Below are positions 1 through 11,809 of a DNA stretch of 64,000 bases, piece after piece. Position 1 is the first letter of the stretch, and every line of letters starts with the position of its first letter. Made by a program: the position numbers and the translations under genes. The notes beneath the pieces were generated by a model, which was not told the DNA's origin, did not search any database, and saw only the letters and a program-made list of their open reading frames with translations. The stretch lies in the NCBI RefSeq assembly GCF_000002985.6, contig NC_003284.9:15314001-15378000 (forward strand). The letters are read 5' to 3'. Origin of the DNA: Caenorhabditis elegans (lineage: Eukaryota > Nematoda > Chromadorea > Rhabditida > Rhabditidae).

Positions 1-465
1 CTTCAAATTCATCTGCACCAGCCGGGAGAGGACGCGCAGACGACGAGCCTCGCACAGATACTTGACTGGTGAGTTTTTATTAAAAATTGTATCAGAGTTA
101 GAAAAAATGCATGTTTTCAATAAGTTGATGTGCACCTTTGGAAGCCCACCTGACATAATTTTTAATTGCTTATTCATATCCGTAAAATTTGCTAAGTTGG
201 CAAAAGTGAATAGTTTTCCTAATGATACCTGTCCAGTCACTGACTTTGGTTCTCATTCCAAAATAAATTATAGTCGTACATATTCTGATATACGACATTA
301 CTTTAAAAGGCTCTAATATTATATAATCATTCCATGATAAAACGTTCGCAATTTTCCAGGCTTCCGGATTTGCGAAACGCTTCGTCAGTGCTGCTTCATT
401 CAAAAATGTTCTACGTCCCATTCCTGCTTTGCAAGAATCCGCGACGTCTAGTGTTCGACGAGTAG
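1..465 (+). CDS. 3' end of an unidentified gene (partial)
   Basis: Two exons, 1-68 and 360-465, joined at a GTGAGT donor and a TTTTCCAG acceptor. The first continues beyond the window edge. In frame 1 the join gives 57 residues with no internal stop, ending ...NPRRLVFDE and TAG at 463-465. The segment is leucine-rich and hydrophobic around HSKMFYVPFLLC. A second frame is also open across the join but is arginine- and cysteine-rich and less protein-like, so I prefer frame 1. I do not recognise the protein, and too little is visible to assign a domain. It ends about 600 bases before the end of the globin gene on the other strand, so the two are convergent. Confidence 0.5.
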
Positions 466-885
466 TCTTCCCCAATACCCTCAATACAGCTTTATTTCTC
501 GGTTGTGCAATATAATTTAGTTCATTTTTTCCACTTATTATTCGTTTCTTTTTTTTTTGAAATTCCCCTGCCTCTTTCCAATTCTTCCCACGAAACCAAA
601 AAAGTTGACGTTTTTTTTTTCTTCTCTGTCTCTATCAATCAATCTGTTTGATCTATCTATCATAACATAGACGTGTGGTCGGAAACATAATCAAATAGTT
701 TCTATGATTTTGGATCCTACAGTATCATTTTCTACTACTTTTCTTCAAGTTGTGAATTTCTGGAATAATTTGTGTGCAATTCGTGATGTCTTTGTGTTCT
801 CTCCCCATTCTCTGTTCCTATCTCGTTTCTCATTCACCCACTCTCTCAAACAATTTGTAGTGTATTTTTCTACGAAAGAAAAAAA

Positions 886-891
886 TTTATT
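886..891 (-). terminator. Poly(A) signal candidate for the globin gene
   Basis: AATAAA on the minus strand, about 170 bases after the globin stop codon. Position and hexamer are as expected for a nematode 3' end; no other evidence. Confidence 0.4.
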
Positions 892-1060
892 GGTTTAACA
901 TTTTTTTTAAATTTTACAGATTACAGAATCAGAATTGATACATAAACCATATGTTATGTTGTTGAAACTGCTTCATTTCGAAGTCAGTTATTGAACTCGA
1001 ACGCCGATCTTCCGCTAAAAAATAAAAATTCCGGAATTTTTGATTTGAAAACTCTGAAAC

Positions 1061-3218
1061 TTACGTCAACAGCTGAACGCGAGGAGTTAGCATTGGTGAG
1101 TGGTGAGCCAGGCGAGAAGCATGAGCAAGACGGTCTGCTAGAAATGAAGACATCACCATCCATGCCTTCACCGTTTCTTTATGACGACGCCCCGGACCAT
1201 TCCATTCGGTGGCGGTGGTTAGCAAGCTTTCGCCAAATTTTTCCCAATGTTTTCCACTGAAAATAAAGATCAATGTAAATTAATGTAAATTAATATTAAA
1301 AAATTATTTCAAAAAAAAAACCGGAAAAATCATGAAAGAATAAGTACATCTTATCTCACTAATGTGATAATCGTGCAACTCACGTGATCTTAAAGTTCGC
1401 GTGTCCTCGACCAATCAAGTCCAGCCAAGGTTTGACGCCGGTCTCCAGGTTCTCCAGGTTGTCCACACATGATTGGACCAAGTCGACAAAGTATTTGACA
1501 TGGCGATTCTCTGTTTCCTTGTCCACGAAAATTGCGTGTGTCACTTGAGCAGCAGTGATGAATGCTTCAAGCGAAGCACGACCGAACTGTGCTTTGGGAA
1601 TTCGATTCCAAGATCGCCTGAAAATGAAAAGGAGCATTTTTTATTATAACTTTATTTTGGTAGTTCAGGACAGGGGTGTGCAACAAAGTTGCCGAATTTG
1701 CCGGGCGCGGCAAATTTCAAAAAAGTCGATTTGCCGAAATTGCCGAGCTCCGCAAATTTAAAAATTTGCAGCACACGTCAAAAACTTGATGATACATTTT
1801 AAATTCAGTTAAATGCCGCTAAATTTTTTAGTTAATTTAGTTATTTTGATGTTTAAGTGGACACACCACACGGAACAACATACAAATCTTATTCAGATTT
1901 GTACCATTACGGTTTGATCTACAAAATATAAAAAATGCGGGAATTTTTTGCCCAAAAAAGTGTGACGTCAGCACGTTCTTAACCATGCGAAATCAGTGGA
2001 GAAGTCTGCGTCTCTTCTCCCGCTTTTTTTGTAGATCTACGTAGATCAGGCCGAAATGAGACACTCTGACACCACGTGAGAAACCAGATCTGTTAAGAAT
2101 TCAGTGGTTTTGGTGTTCAAAAAAACATTAAACTTTAAAAAAATTGGAACGGCAAACTTGCCAAATTTGCCGAATATGCCGTGTTCGGCGAATATTGGAA
2201 AATAATTTTCTACTTTTACGTTTTCTACCGAATAACTTTCAAACTCACTTGATCAGTTTCTGATGCTCTGGACTGATTGTCAGATCTCTGCAGGTTGCTG
2301 GTGAAGCACTACGGCACCGACGCAGTGGTTTTGGAGCTCCGAGATGGTTTGAAGAAAGACGTGACAGACTCATGCAGCGCTAGAAATTAGTAAAATTGTG
2401 GAGCTCGGAACTCAAAATTCAGAATCGAAAATGAATAAAAACAAGGAACTGCTTTTTTTGCCTTCTCAAGGAACAACTGAATGAAAAAAGAATGAAATAA
2501 ATTTGGAGGCCCAAATTTCCAATTTGAGGTCCGTTGCTGTCGGCGATGACACACGGCACTTAGCAACGTCAGAAAACGTTATACATCATGTGCTCATGAA
2601 GTGTGGGTGGGCTCAAAATGCTGCTTCATTTATTTTTGAGTTTAAAAAAAGGAAGTACAAAAAAATGGACCAGAAATTTATAGAAAAAATATTTTCTCAA
2701 AATGAATGACTTGAAGCAATATGCACATTCCAGAGAGCTGTTGGAATGTTTTTTTTTCAAATGAGTATTTTCCTACATACTAGTGAGATACCGGATATCA
2801 TCTCTCCTAATGTGATGGCTCTTTTTTTTTTGTTTTTTTTTCGTAGAACATTAAACGGTGATCGAGGATAAGATTTGAGAATTAAAAGATAAAACGTAGA
2901 AAATCAGAAATTTCGAAAAAAAATTCTAAACTCTAAATGTAAAACACTTTGTTAACCCCATAATTTCAAGTCACCAATTTTGTTTTCAAATGTGCTTATT
3001 ATTTGAAGAAAATTATTCAAAACTTGATATTTCTCAAACATCACATGCTCTACCAACAGCTAGAAGCATATAAAAAAGCGGTAATATAAGGGAGAGATTC
3101 ATGACTGAGAGCCCGGAGTATGTATTAACAAATTCCCGGCAATCTGACTTACCTGGTCCTCGTCGAGAGATATTGGGGAAAACGAGAACTCCGGTGGCTG
3201 GATTTCATGACGGAACAT
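1061..3218 (-). CDS. Globin, 208 residues
   Basis: Four exons on the minus strand (3218-3153, 2379-2249, 1617-1384, 1256-1061) join in phase with canonical sites to give 208 residues. Residues 1-55 are a non-globin N-terminal extension. The fold starts at the A helix near ISPEHQKLIKRSW. Two heme-ligand histidines are visible by alignment in mind with neuroglobin: distal E7 in NRHVKYFVDLVQ and proximal F8 in GRGHANFKI. The H helix is in the last exon (HWEKFGESLL onward). After it comes a short tail without recognised motif. Globins bind heme and O2 or act in redox or gas sensing; which applies here cannot be told. A TTTCTTTCAG acceptor lies 22 bases before the ATG, and a minus-strand AATAAA is at 886-891. 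C. elegans has more than 30 glb genes; I cannot say which this is. Confidence 0.88.
1676..2200. repeat. GCCGAATTTGCCG repeat in globin intron 2
   Basis: The segment begins CAGGGGTGTGC and contains several GCCGAATTTGCCG / GAGCTCGGCAAA-type units at 1690-1770 and again at 2150-2200. The same vocabulary recurs at 7342-7702 and 53256-53422. A P3 foldback (1904-2078) sits between the two halves, so it probably inserted into this repeat. Boundaries are approximate. Confidence 0.6.
1904..2078. repeat. P3 foldback element, copy 1
   Basis: Arms CATTACGGTTTGATCTACAA... and ...GTAGATCAGGCCGAAATGAG are inverted copies, with GAATTTTTTGCCC and GTGACGTCAGCACG in the left half. The right end is CACCACGTG; the left end appears truncated relative to the copies at 8640 and 42977. 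It lies in a globin intron. Confidence 0.7.
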
Positions 3219-3240
3219 TTTTTTTTGGATTGCTTTGTTT

Positions 3241-4314
3241 CTGAAAGAAAATTTAGTTTTTTTGAAAAAAAAGTTCAAGAAATAATTTGAAACGGGAAAG
3301 AAAACAAAAATGTGATTGTAGGAATATAAAGGAGATATGCTGATAAAAAATGTTTAAAACTACTTTTTGAGAGTTATAATTACCAAATAATATTGTAAAA
3401 TTTTCCAAAAAAAAATTGAAATTTTTATTGACCCGATTTCTCAGTTTTCGCCACTCTCAATTATAGAGGTCCATAAATAAAATTATTTGCTGCATATTTT
3501 ATCTGTATTCAAGTTTTGTAAGTGTTCCAGCATGCCATATTGCTTTTCATATTTCAAAAATCTTATTTTTCCTAAATTTCACAATTTGAAAAACTGTAAC
3601 TAAAATTTACAAAAAATTTGGCTGAAATACATAAATGGACTAAATTTCTTTGGCAACAACTTGTTTCATTTGCAACAATGAGATGCGCTTTTTTTCCCAA
3701 AACTTCAAACTTTTTAAAAAAATTTCTGTACTTTGAGTTTAATTTTAAAATGTCATAAAGATACCTATATTCCTAAAAACTTTTTGCTTGATTGCAAACT
3801 CATAACATACGTTATACTTCACAAAATTAATCAATGCATTGTGGCACCAAAAATTTCTGCAAACAGCTGAAAAATCAGAACAATCAAATTTTGTCATTTT
3901 CAAACTAAACTAATCAAATTCTTAGAAATCAGTGGTTATTGAACAAATGACTCATTCAAACTGTAAGTAGGAATATGTAATTTGAAATGTCAATTCAAAC
4001 ATCAAAATACCAACAAAAAAGTGTTAGCTTACTGACACAATGAGAATATGTTTTTTGATAGTTAAATTGTTAACGCACTAGCGGTTACATTGCAGAAACT
4101 CGTAAAAATTTTAAGTTTAAACTTAGAAGTGAAAATTTGTATTTTAAAAGTTTCAATAACATTCCATTCAATATTTGTTATATTTTGACTGAGTTGTAAA
4201 TTGTCAAAAAATTGTGCAGTACAGTGCAATTCCATACATCATGATAAATATTGAAAATTGAAAAAAAAAACTACAGACAATCCACCAAAATATTTTATTA
4301 GAATAGTTGTTAAA
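3241..4314. other. AT-rich stretch without a recognised gene
   Basis: Upstream flank of the globin gene. Stops are frequent in all frames and I see no exon flanked by good splice sites. It presumably carries the globin promoter, but no specific element can be named. Confidence 0.4.
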
Positions 4315-4852
4315 GGTGGTGTAGTCGAATTTTTTATTGCTTAATTAGCCTTAAAATTGTCTGAAAACACCGAATTTCATAATGAAACTTCTTGAACACT
4401 TTTCAAAAAAAAGTTATGACGGGTCAACAAATGGCCTAAAATTAGTTAAAATTTTAAATTTGACCGACTTGTCAATGTCACAGCGGCTGGAAACAATTTT
4501 TTAAAATCATCTTCAAATTTTGAATAAAAAGTGTAATTGCGTTTTTGACTTCATTTAGGTATTTTAAAGTCGATGGACGGCGAGATTTTTAAACTTTTTT
4601 TTACCAAATCTCACCGTCCATCGACTTAAAAAAATGACATTGTTTACTTAAAATTTGACAGTGATTCCAAGAAAAACTGTTTCCAGCAGCTGCGACATTG
4701 ACAAGTCGGTCACATTTAACTAATTTTAGGCCATTTTTTGAGCCGTCATAACTTTTTTTTTGAAAAATTTTCAAGAAGTTTCATTATGAAATTCGGTGTT
4801 TTCAGACAATTTTAAATCTAATAAAGCAATAAAAAAATTTGACTACACCACC
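4315..4852. repeat. P1 foldback element, copy 1
   Basis: Begins GGTGGTGTAGTCGAATTTTT and ends with its inverse, ...TTTGACTACACCACC. Arms of about 230 bases pair across a centre near 4590, where GTCGATGGACGG is mirrored by CCGTCCATCGAC. Internal landmarks shared by all copies are ACACCGAATTTCATAATGAA and AGTTATGACGG. No coding capacity, so a non-autonomous foldback DNA element. Confidence 0.8.
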
Positions 4853-4867
4853 TGTGTGATATGATAC

Positions 4868-6231
4868 CTGTGTTTTTTAATAGAGATGAAATTTCCCCTC
4901 AAAATAACGACAGCTAGAAATCCGAACCACAACGAAAAAACACCGAAAACGTTATAGGATGATCTATTTAACAAGAGAATGGGCAAATGAAATACAAAAA
5001 AAAGAGCACGAGTTGTGCTGGTAGCCAATTTGATACCAAGGATCTTCAGCAAAGCACTTTGAATGTCATTAGGAGCAGCTGAATCAGGGAAATGTCGAGT
5101 CTGGAAAAAAGGCAAGGAGGGAAGGAGGAGGAAAGACGTGGTTTGGTTCTCAATCGTCATGAAAAGGAAAAAAAATGAGAGAAGGGAAAAAACATTTAAA
5201 TTAGCGCTCGACACACTGGTCAAAGGTAATAGTAATACATGCTAAATGTTTAAGATATACATATAATTTATTCCCGCTAGTCATGAAAAATAGTGCATAC
5301 CAATTTATGACAGTGTACTTTCAAATGTGTAGTGTGAATGAGCAATTCAAAAAAAACAAGAAAATAAAAAAAAAAGATCCTTTAAAATTCTTGCATAGCC
5401 AATGTATAGTTGTGTTCTATGCAACAAAGGGATTTTTGAAGAATAATTGTATGTTCCATCTTTAGAAAAGGTTCTCACGCATCTCAAAATTAAGCTTAAA
5501 AAGTTATGACGCATATATTTTATTAGTAAAAAATGATGTCAATCAGATTTTTATTTTAGTTTTGTCATTTTTACAATTGACAAATTAAAAAAAAAATATT
5601 TTAAAAATTTAAGAAAATAAAAAAATGTATTAACTGCCCTGGACGTTTCGAATTTAACTACAGCGACTAGCGGGCCCTGCGGGCCCGCCAGTTGTAGGGG
5701 ATGTAAGGCGAGTCCCCTTGCCGGGCGTAGGTTCTCTTGATTTTTGAGTTCGGTTTGACCAAAAACAGAAGCACCCGTTGAATCAGTTAAAGCTGAGTTT
5801 TGATTGATTGAAGTTTGAGGAGGCGAAGGGGGAGACGTACCCATATTTTGTATAAAATCGAGTATTTCTATTCGAATCCCGATTACTCACAAAAAACCAA
5901 AAAAGTTTGTCAGTTGGCAGAATTGAGCCAACTACCAAAATTTCTGAGACATACGCAATAACCACTCGGCCATGCGGGAGAGAGCTCAAACTGGAAGTAA
6001 GGAAGGTAAATTTCTGGAGGGAGTCGTCTTTCAATTCCGCTTTCTTCAATAATGTCAATTTGAGAAAAGATGTTTGAAAACCGTTTATCACTGATAAGTC
6101 AGCGGGAAAACGAATTTTTGAAAATTTTATTACAGGATTGTACTCATTATTGAATTCCCGAAAAGGAGACGTACAGTTGAGGGCTATATCTTGTAAACTG
6201 TTTGATTTGTAGAAAATAAACAAGTTTTGGC
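4868..6231 (-). CDS. Possible two-exon fragment of an unrecognised gene or pseudogene
   Basis: Exon 6231-5891 starts after AATTTTCAG, is open for 113 codons (QNLFIFYKSNSLQDIALNC...) and ends at a GTGAGT donor in phase 0. Exon 5100-4868 starts after TTTTTTCCAG in phase 0, is open for 77 codons and ends at CACAG/GTATCA. The second exon has two hydrophobic stretches (RALFFVFHLPILLL and FSLWFGFLAVVIL), so a membrane protein is possible. No start exon, no final exon and no family match are seen. The downstream side runs straight into foldback P1 at 4852, which could have broken the gene. The 790-base intron holds a short GC-rich patch (5665-5695). It could be a live gene, a relic or chance. Confidence 0.3.
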
Positions 6232-6239
6232 CTGAAAAT

Positions 6240-7341
6240 TAAAAAAAAAATATCTCTTGGCAGAGCATGACACGAAACTTCATCTTCCATTAGATAAAAT
6301 CAAAAACTATGGATCAAAAATACATTCCGCAAAACTTTAGTGGAAAAAATGTTCAGGGGACCCAGGAAACCACTCCCCCCAGTACTAAATTTTTGAATTA
6401 TTTTTTTCTTGAAAAATTTTCCCACTGAACTTTTTACAAATTTTATATGTCTCGATGCGTCTTGATGAAACCTACACGTCAGTTTTTATAAAACTTTGAA
6501 AACTTGAAAACTCACCGAGTTATGATGGAAAAAGTAGATTCGCGAAAACGGGAAAGTGGGCAAAATTTGGCACTTATTCGTCTTGCTCGGCCGACTCATA
6601 GAACTTTTCTCAATTCTGAGTTAAAAATCGTGTTCAGCGTACTTTTTTACGTAGGGTAAACAAAAAAAATCAAAAAAAGATGAAGTAGAACTTGAGATAA
6701 AGACGAAAAACTACTTTTTCGGAAAAAAAATTTTTTTGGCAAAATGGCATTTTTTGGCCTTTTGTTTTATCACAACTTTTTTCCATTTGCACTTATGAAC
6801 TCAATCTTTTTTTCAAAAAATCCACCTCTCTGAGTAGTATCTTGCACATAAATTTGGAACAAAACCGAGCAAAACCCGAATTTTATTTCAATTAAAACAT
6901 GCTTTTTTGGGGGTAAAAAGAGCAACAAAAATTTTTTTCAAACTGGGGAAAGCCGCCCTGGGCTCAATTTTGCTCCGAACTTAGTGCCGTTTTCTGCTCC
7001 ACCGTGGGGCAAAATATTTCTAGTAGGATTTCAAATATTAGAGCATGAAGTCACACGGTTCGGGAGTTGTGAATGAAAACGAAGTGGGACATTTTTTCGC
7101 AAGCCAAAAAAAACGCGAAAAAACGCGAAAAAGGGGCGGAGTCTGTACACTCGGCATTTATTAGAGGCTGCTTGGCAGAATTATTAAATTCACATAAAAG
7201 TTTCAGTTACAGTTTAAATTTCGAAAAATTCAACGGAAGTTGGATTTTCAAAAAAAAAATATTGTGTTGTTTAAAGTGAAATTTTAGCAGTTGCAGAAGT
7301 TGCCGAACACGGAAAACTTCGGCAACCGGCAACGTTTGGTT
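6240..7341. other. Gene-free AT-rich stretch
   Basis: Long A/T homopolymer-rich DNA with scattered phrases such as GGGCAAAATTTGGCAC. No exon with supported splice sites was found on either strand. Old repeat debris is likely but I could not define an element. Confidence 0.4.
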
Positions 7342-7702
7342 CAGGGGTGTGCGGCGAATCTCAAAATTTGCCGAGCTCGGCTGATTCGGCAAATCTCCAT
7401 TTCCAATATTTGCCGAGCTCGGCAAATTTGTCAAACTTTCCGAGCTTGGCAAATTTGGCAAATTTACCGTGCATAACAAACTCCTAAAAATTTGACACTT
7501 TTTGGTGCATTTTGGAGCACCAAAGCTACTGATTTTTGAACGGAAAGCTAGCTTCTGAATATATAACTCAATTTTGGTCAAAATCAATAGTTTTGGCCAG
7601 AATTGTATTGTCAAATTTTTGATGTGTGCGGCAGATTTCGAAATTTGTCGAGCTCGGAAACGGCAAATTCGGCAGATTCGGCAAATTTGCCGCACACCCC
7701 TG
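7342..7702. repeat. GCCGAATTTGCCG repeat with inverted ends
   Basis: Starts CAGGGGTGTGCGGCGAAT and ends in the inverse, TTGCCGCACACCCCTG. Between them are several TTTGCCGAGCTCGGCAAA palindromic units. Open frames inside it are repetitive (ICRICRI-like) and are not genes. Confidence 0.75.
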
Positions 7703-8099
7703 GTTTGGTTGCTGCACTCTGGGCATGCTGACAAAATTTGAAATTTTTCGAAATTTTGCTTACTTTATTGCAATTATGAGTCTAAATGCAAAATTGATTT
7801 TTTTTTTTTGAAAAATCTAATATTGAAATGCGGTGAAATGAATTTTTCAGAAAAATATATATGTTTACTTAAAACTTCCTAAAATCTATTGGATAGATGA
7901 AATTAGCAAAATTTTATTAAAATAGAGTTCTCAAGTTAGAACATCACAAGAGAATGCTTGCAGTGAAACAAGGAATACTCATTTAATTGAATTATAGCAT
8001 CTCCTACTCTCTCCTCCTCAACGATCCATTGGCTCAGACCACTTGCGCACGAGGTTTCTAATGACAATTTCTTGTTGTAGATATGATTATTGTTCGCTT

Positions 8100-8105
8100 T
8101 TTATT
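8100..8105 (-). terminator. Poly(A) signal for the 494-residue gene
   Basis: AATAAA on the minus strand, 145 bases beyond the TAG stop at 8249. Confidence 0.5.
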
Positions 8106-8248
8106 TGATTTAATTGTATTATAAAGATGAAATGAGAAAATGAAACAAGTATAAACAAGGTTGATATTTTTCAAAATAAATGAAGACACTATGTAGTACC
8201 TCAACCAGGAAACGAAATATATAAGATATTCCACCACATATTATTAGT

Positions 8249-11200
8249 CTAATATAGAGCAACAACTCGTTCGAGGCGTTTGTTGTGTTTGACTATAGTT
8301 GCAGCAAGGCTTCGAAGAGACTCAAGATTTCCACTCTCCACTGCACTTTCTAGACATTTCTGAAAGTAATTATGTTAAACAAGAACATCTTCTATTGAAC
8401 GTGTACTTCCTGCAGATATGCATCCAGTTCTGTCAAAATCACTTTTGTCGCTTGCATTGCACTTCTATCCAGGCTCATGTCTCTAGCTTCGCTATTCATT
8501 TCTTCAACTTTCTCAATAATGCTCTGAAAATGTTTTGTATAATAAATTTATGGTTATTTTGTAAAATGGACATTATGAACAATAAACAATTTTTAGAAAA
8601 AAATATGCATTGCTACAAAATTTCCAAAACATTTTTTTTCACGTGTTGCCGTGGTGCCACATTACGGTTTGATCTACAAAAAATGCGGGAATTTTTTGCC
8701 CAAAAAAGTGTGACGTCAGCACGTTCTTATATGCAAAATCAGTTGAGAACTCTGCGTCTGTTCTCCCGCATTTTTTGTATATCTACGTAGATCAAACCAA
8801 AATGAGACACTCGGACACCACGTGTTTTCCAGAACTTTGTAAAAAAATTTAAAAATGGATCATTTATAAAATTTGCGTTTATTTTGATCTACCCACTTAT
8901 CACTAACATTAGTACCAAAGGAACAGTTACTACATCTAATCTTACATCAATTTCTTCTTCCAGTATTCCAACTATGTAAAACGAAAACGAAACTTTGTTG
9001 GTTGCAGACCAGTCCTCTTGCGTCTCAAAAACCTCACGACTCACGCTGAAAACAACGTCATAGGTCTCAAAGTGCCTTCATTATTCATATTCATATATTA
9101 AACCAACCTGACGAGCTTTTGCACAACTTTCTTGAAACTCGCGCAAATTGGTCCGACTTTATTCTCCGGGCTGTAGTTTGTCATGAAGTTTGACTTTCTG
9201 CAAATTTGTGCAAAATAAAATAAAAAGAGCTTCTGTGGGAATATGTTTCTCACTTTGTTATTTCATGGGCAAGGATTGTAGAGAACAGGTCCAATAGGTA
9301 TAAATATGTTTTCCGGGTCCAGTCACTAATATCTTCTTTGTATAGGAATTGTAATAAGGAAATGTGACATAGGGCTTTTTCAAGTCTGGCTGCTGAAATT
9401 AAAAATAATTATGAAAATTGAAAAAAAAAACAAAAAAAGTTATTTATTCTGGAAAACGGGGAAAAGGGAAAAGGGAAAAAAATACATGGATTTAAAAAAA
9501 ATTATAAAAGTATTTGAAGAGCAAAAAATAAGTTTCCTACAACGTTTCTGGCAAAATTCATTATTTTTAAAGGTGGTGTAGTCAAATTTTTTTATTGCTT
9601 TATTAGGCTCAAAATTAAAAAAATAAAAATAAAAAAAAGGTTAAAAAAATGTAAAAATCTCGCCGTTCATCGACTTTAAAATACCTCAATAAAGTTGAAA
9701 ACGCAAGATAATTGACGTGTATACCCAAAAATTTTTTGAGAAGTTTTCAAGAAGATTCATTATGAAATTTGGTGTTTTTAGACAATTTTGAGTCCAATAA
9801 AACAATAAAAAAAATTCGACTACACCACCTTTAAGATGCTACAGTGCATTTGTTTTTCCACTTCTACAACTTTAATGGGAGGCGCATTTATGCGGAACGG
9901 TCTTGCCGCGCATTTAGTCATCATTTTTAGCAGTTTCTGGGTGAAATTCGCGTAGATCACATGTAGATCAGAAAATATTTATCTTATATATCATGTTATT
10001 TTTATTGATTTTTCTAAAATTAATTTTGATCTACGCGTAGTCTATATCAAAAAAAACTACTACTTATTCTGTCGATGTTTCTAAATTAGTAGCTTCTTCT
10101 TTAGACACCCGTGAAATCCAAACTTCCCGCTTCTCACCTGTAATTTCAATATCAGGAAATGAGCCAAGATACTCGATATCAAAAAATGATAGCTGTATCA
10201 ACAACCTTGTCCTCTCTCCCATATCAGGTTGAAAGCAAAATGTCTGAATAGTCTGCGACAAGATCAATGTGATCGATCTTGCGTCAGAATCAATATTGCG
10301 TATTCGGCCATTCAAGTTGAAGTTTCGCGCGATATTTTCTAATATGAATCTGGAAAAATTTGCAATACTCAAGATCTTGGATAGTTCTAAAAATGTGCAC
10401 CTTTCAAAGATCAACTCCTTTGACATTTTCATGTCTTCAATTTCATTAATGTGTAGCAATAAGTCGATTTTCATAGCAAAAGTTGTCTTGTCATAGAAAA
10501 CCGTATCCAAACATGATAAGGCTGCCTGAATTAAAATGATACCACCGATCTTTTGATTCAACGCAATTTAGCAATTAAACCTTCAATAATCTTCGGTTTT
10601 TCATAAAGCCAACATGATACAGTTCGTCTAATCTGGCGTCGATGTTTGGTACTCGACTTTTTGGAATTATGAACATAAACTGTTCGTGGTGAGGTAAATC
10701 TATCAGCGTCCACCATTCAAATATCATATCCACAATCTAAATGAGTTTTTTTTTCGTTTTTTTTGTGCGGACTACTGGAAATTTTAGTGTCTTACTGCAT
10801 CAACAATTGGTGGTGGAGGTTCTACGATTTCTGGCACTACTTTTTCTTTTTTCTTGGGCTCAACCTTGATTTTCGAACCTGAAACAGCTGAAACCAAATG
10901 TTAATAGAGATGTTTTGTTACTTTTGGTTTTCTTTTTCTTTTTCTTCAGAGCTTGAAGTTTTCCTTTTTTCTTTGTTGTTTTTTTGGCCGGAGGTACTTC
11001 TGGTGTGGGCACTGGGAGTGGATCCAGGGATATCTGTAAAAGAATAATCTAGTTTTGTGAAAGGTTATTTTATAATTTGATAAATATTTTAATATCGAAT
11101 ATTTTTTAGAAGACTTTTTCACAAGCGAAATGTGTACTGTTTCCTCATTTTTAATCATTTTTTCAATCCTTTTTTTTTAAATCAAAACTCAACAAAAATT

Positions 11201-11809
11201 ACAAATCACCGACTAATAATAAATCATAAAATTCTAGACAACGCACCGCAGAAAAATCAACAACCACGGGCTTGGTCACTGTAATAAACAAGCTTTTTGT
11301 TTGTGTCATATCAGTTAACAACTGAATTAGTGGTGAGCAATCTCCATCCACCAAGCTTCTTGCAGACGTGTCTTCACAGTTGGTAAACTCTATCAAGTGA
11401 CGATAAATCCATTGTTGAGCTGAAATATTAGGAAAACTAAATAGTTGTGGGTTTATTATGTGATACGCTCAAAATGTTTCAAATTAACCTTATTGCACAT
11501 CGACTGTATTTTAAATAATTTACATAAGTTTCTATAACGGTGCAAAACTTCGAAAAAAGATTTCAAAACAATTGTGTACCGACTGAAAATGGGCAGAATT
11601 TAATAAAAAACTTAGTGTAAAATACTCTAATTTGAAATACAGATTGATAAATAAATGAAAGTAAATTATTGGCCACTACATTGCAGACAGGCCTAAAATT
11701 TAGGCATCCGATAAGTACAACAAATACAAAACTACGTGCTACCTGTTTCTTCCGTATTTTCCAAATCTTCATTGTCGCTGCGGGAAGAGCTAGTGGTGCT
11801 TATGTCCAT
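8249..11809 (-). CDS. Unrecognised 494-residue protein, 12 exons
   Basis: Minus-strand exons: 11809-11743, 11419-11247, 11033-10922, 10878-10796, 10736-10581, 10525-10401, 10349-10138, 9392-9254, 9197-9108, 9045-8946, 8523-8407 and 8359-8249. All twelve join in phase with GT..AG ends, and the total is 1,485 bases ending TAG. The N-terminus (MDISTTSSSRSDNEDLENTE) is acidic and serine-rich. Residues 80-115 hold a strongly basic lysine block (KKTTKKKGKLQALKKKKKK), a possible nuclear or nucleolar signal. A Pro/Glu linker (VPEIVEPPPPIVDA) follows, then about 350 residues of mostly helical-looking sequence. There is no signal peptide or membrane span. I do not recognise the family. A minus AATAAA lies at 8100-8105, 145 bases past the stop. 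Introns contain P1 and P3 foldbacks. The start is the first ATG in the most upstream supported exon. Confidence 0.75.
8640..8824. repeat. P3 foldback element, copy 2
   Basis: Complete-looking copy starting CACGTGTTGCCGTGGTGCCA and ending GACACCACGTG, with arms built on TTTGATCTACAAAAAATGCG. It lies in the intron between exons 10 and 11 of the 494-residue gene. Confidence 0.8.
9568..9834. repeat. P1 foldback element, short copy 2
   Basis: Ends TTAAAGGTGGTGTAGTC and GACTACACCACCTTTAA are intact, but the element is about 265 bases against 538 for copy 1. Most of the left arm is missing. It lies in an intron of the 494-residue gene. Confidence 0.75.

Noticed and set aside
7207..7734. 175-codon minus ORF with ICRICRI-like repeats
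   Set aside because: It coincides with the GCCGAATTTGCCG repeat at 7342-7702; the pattern comes from the repeat units.
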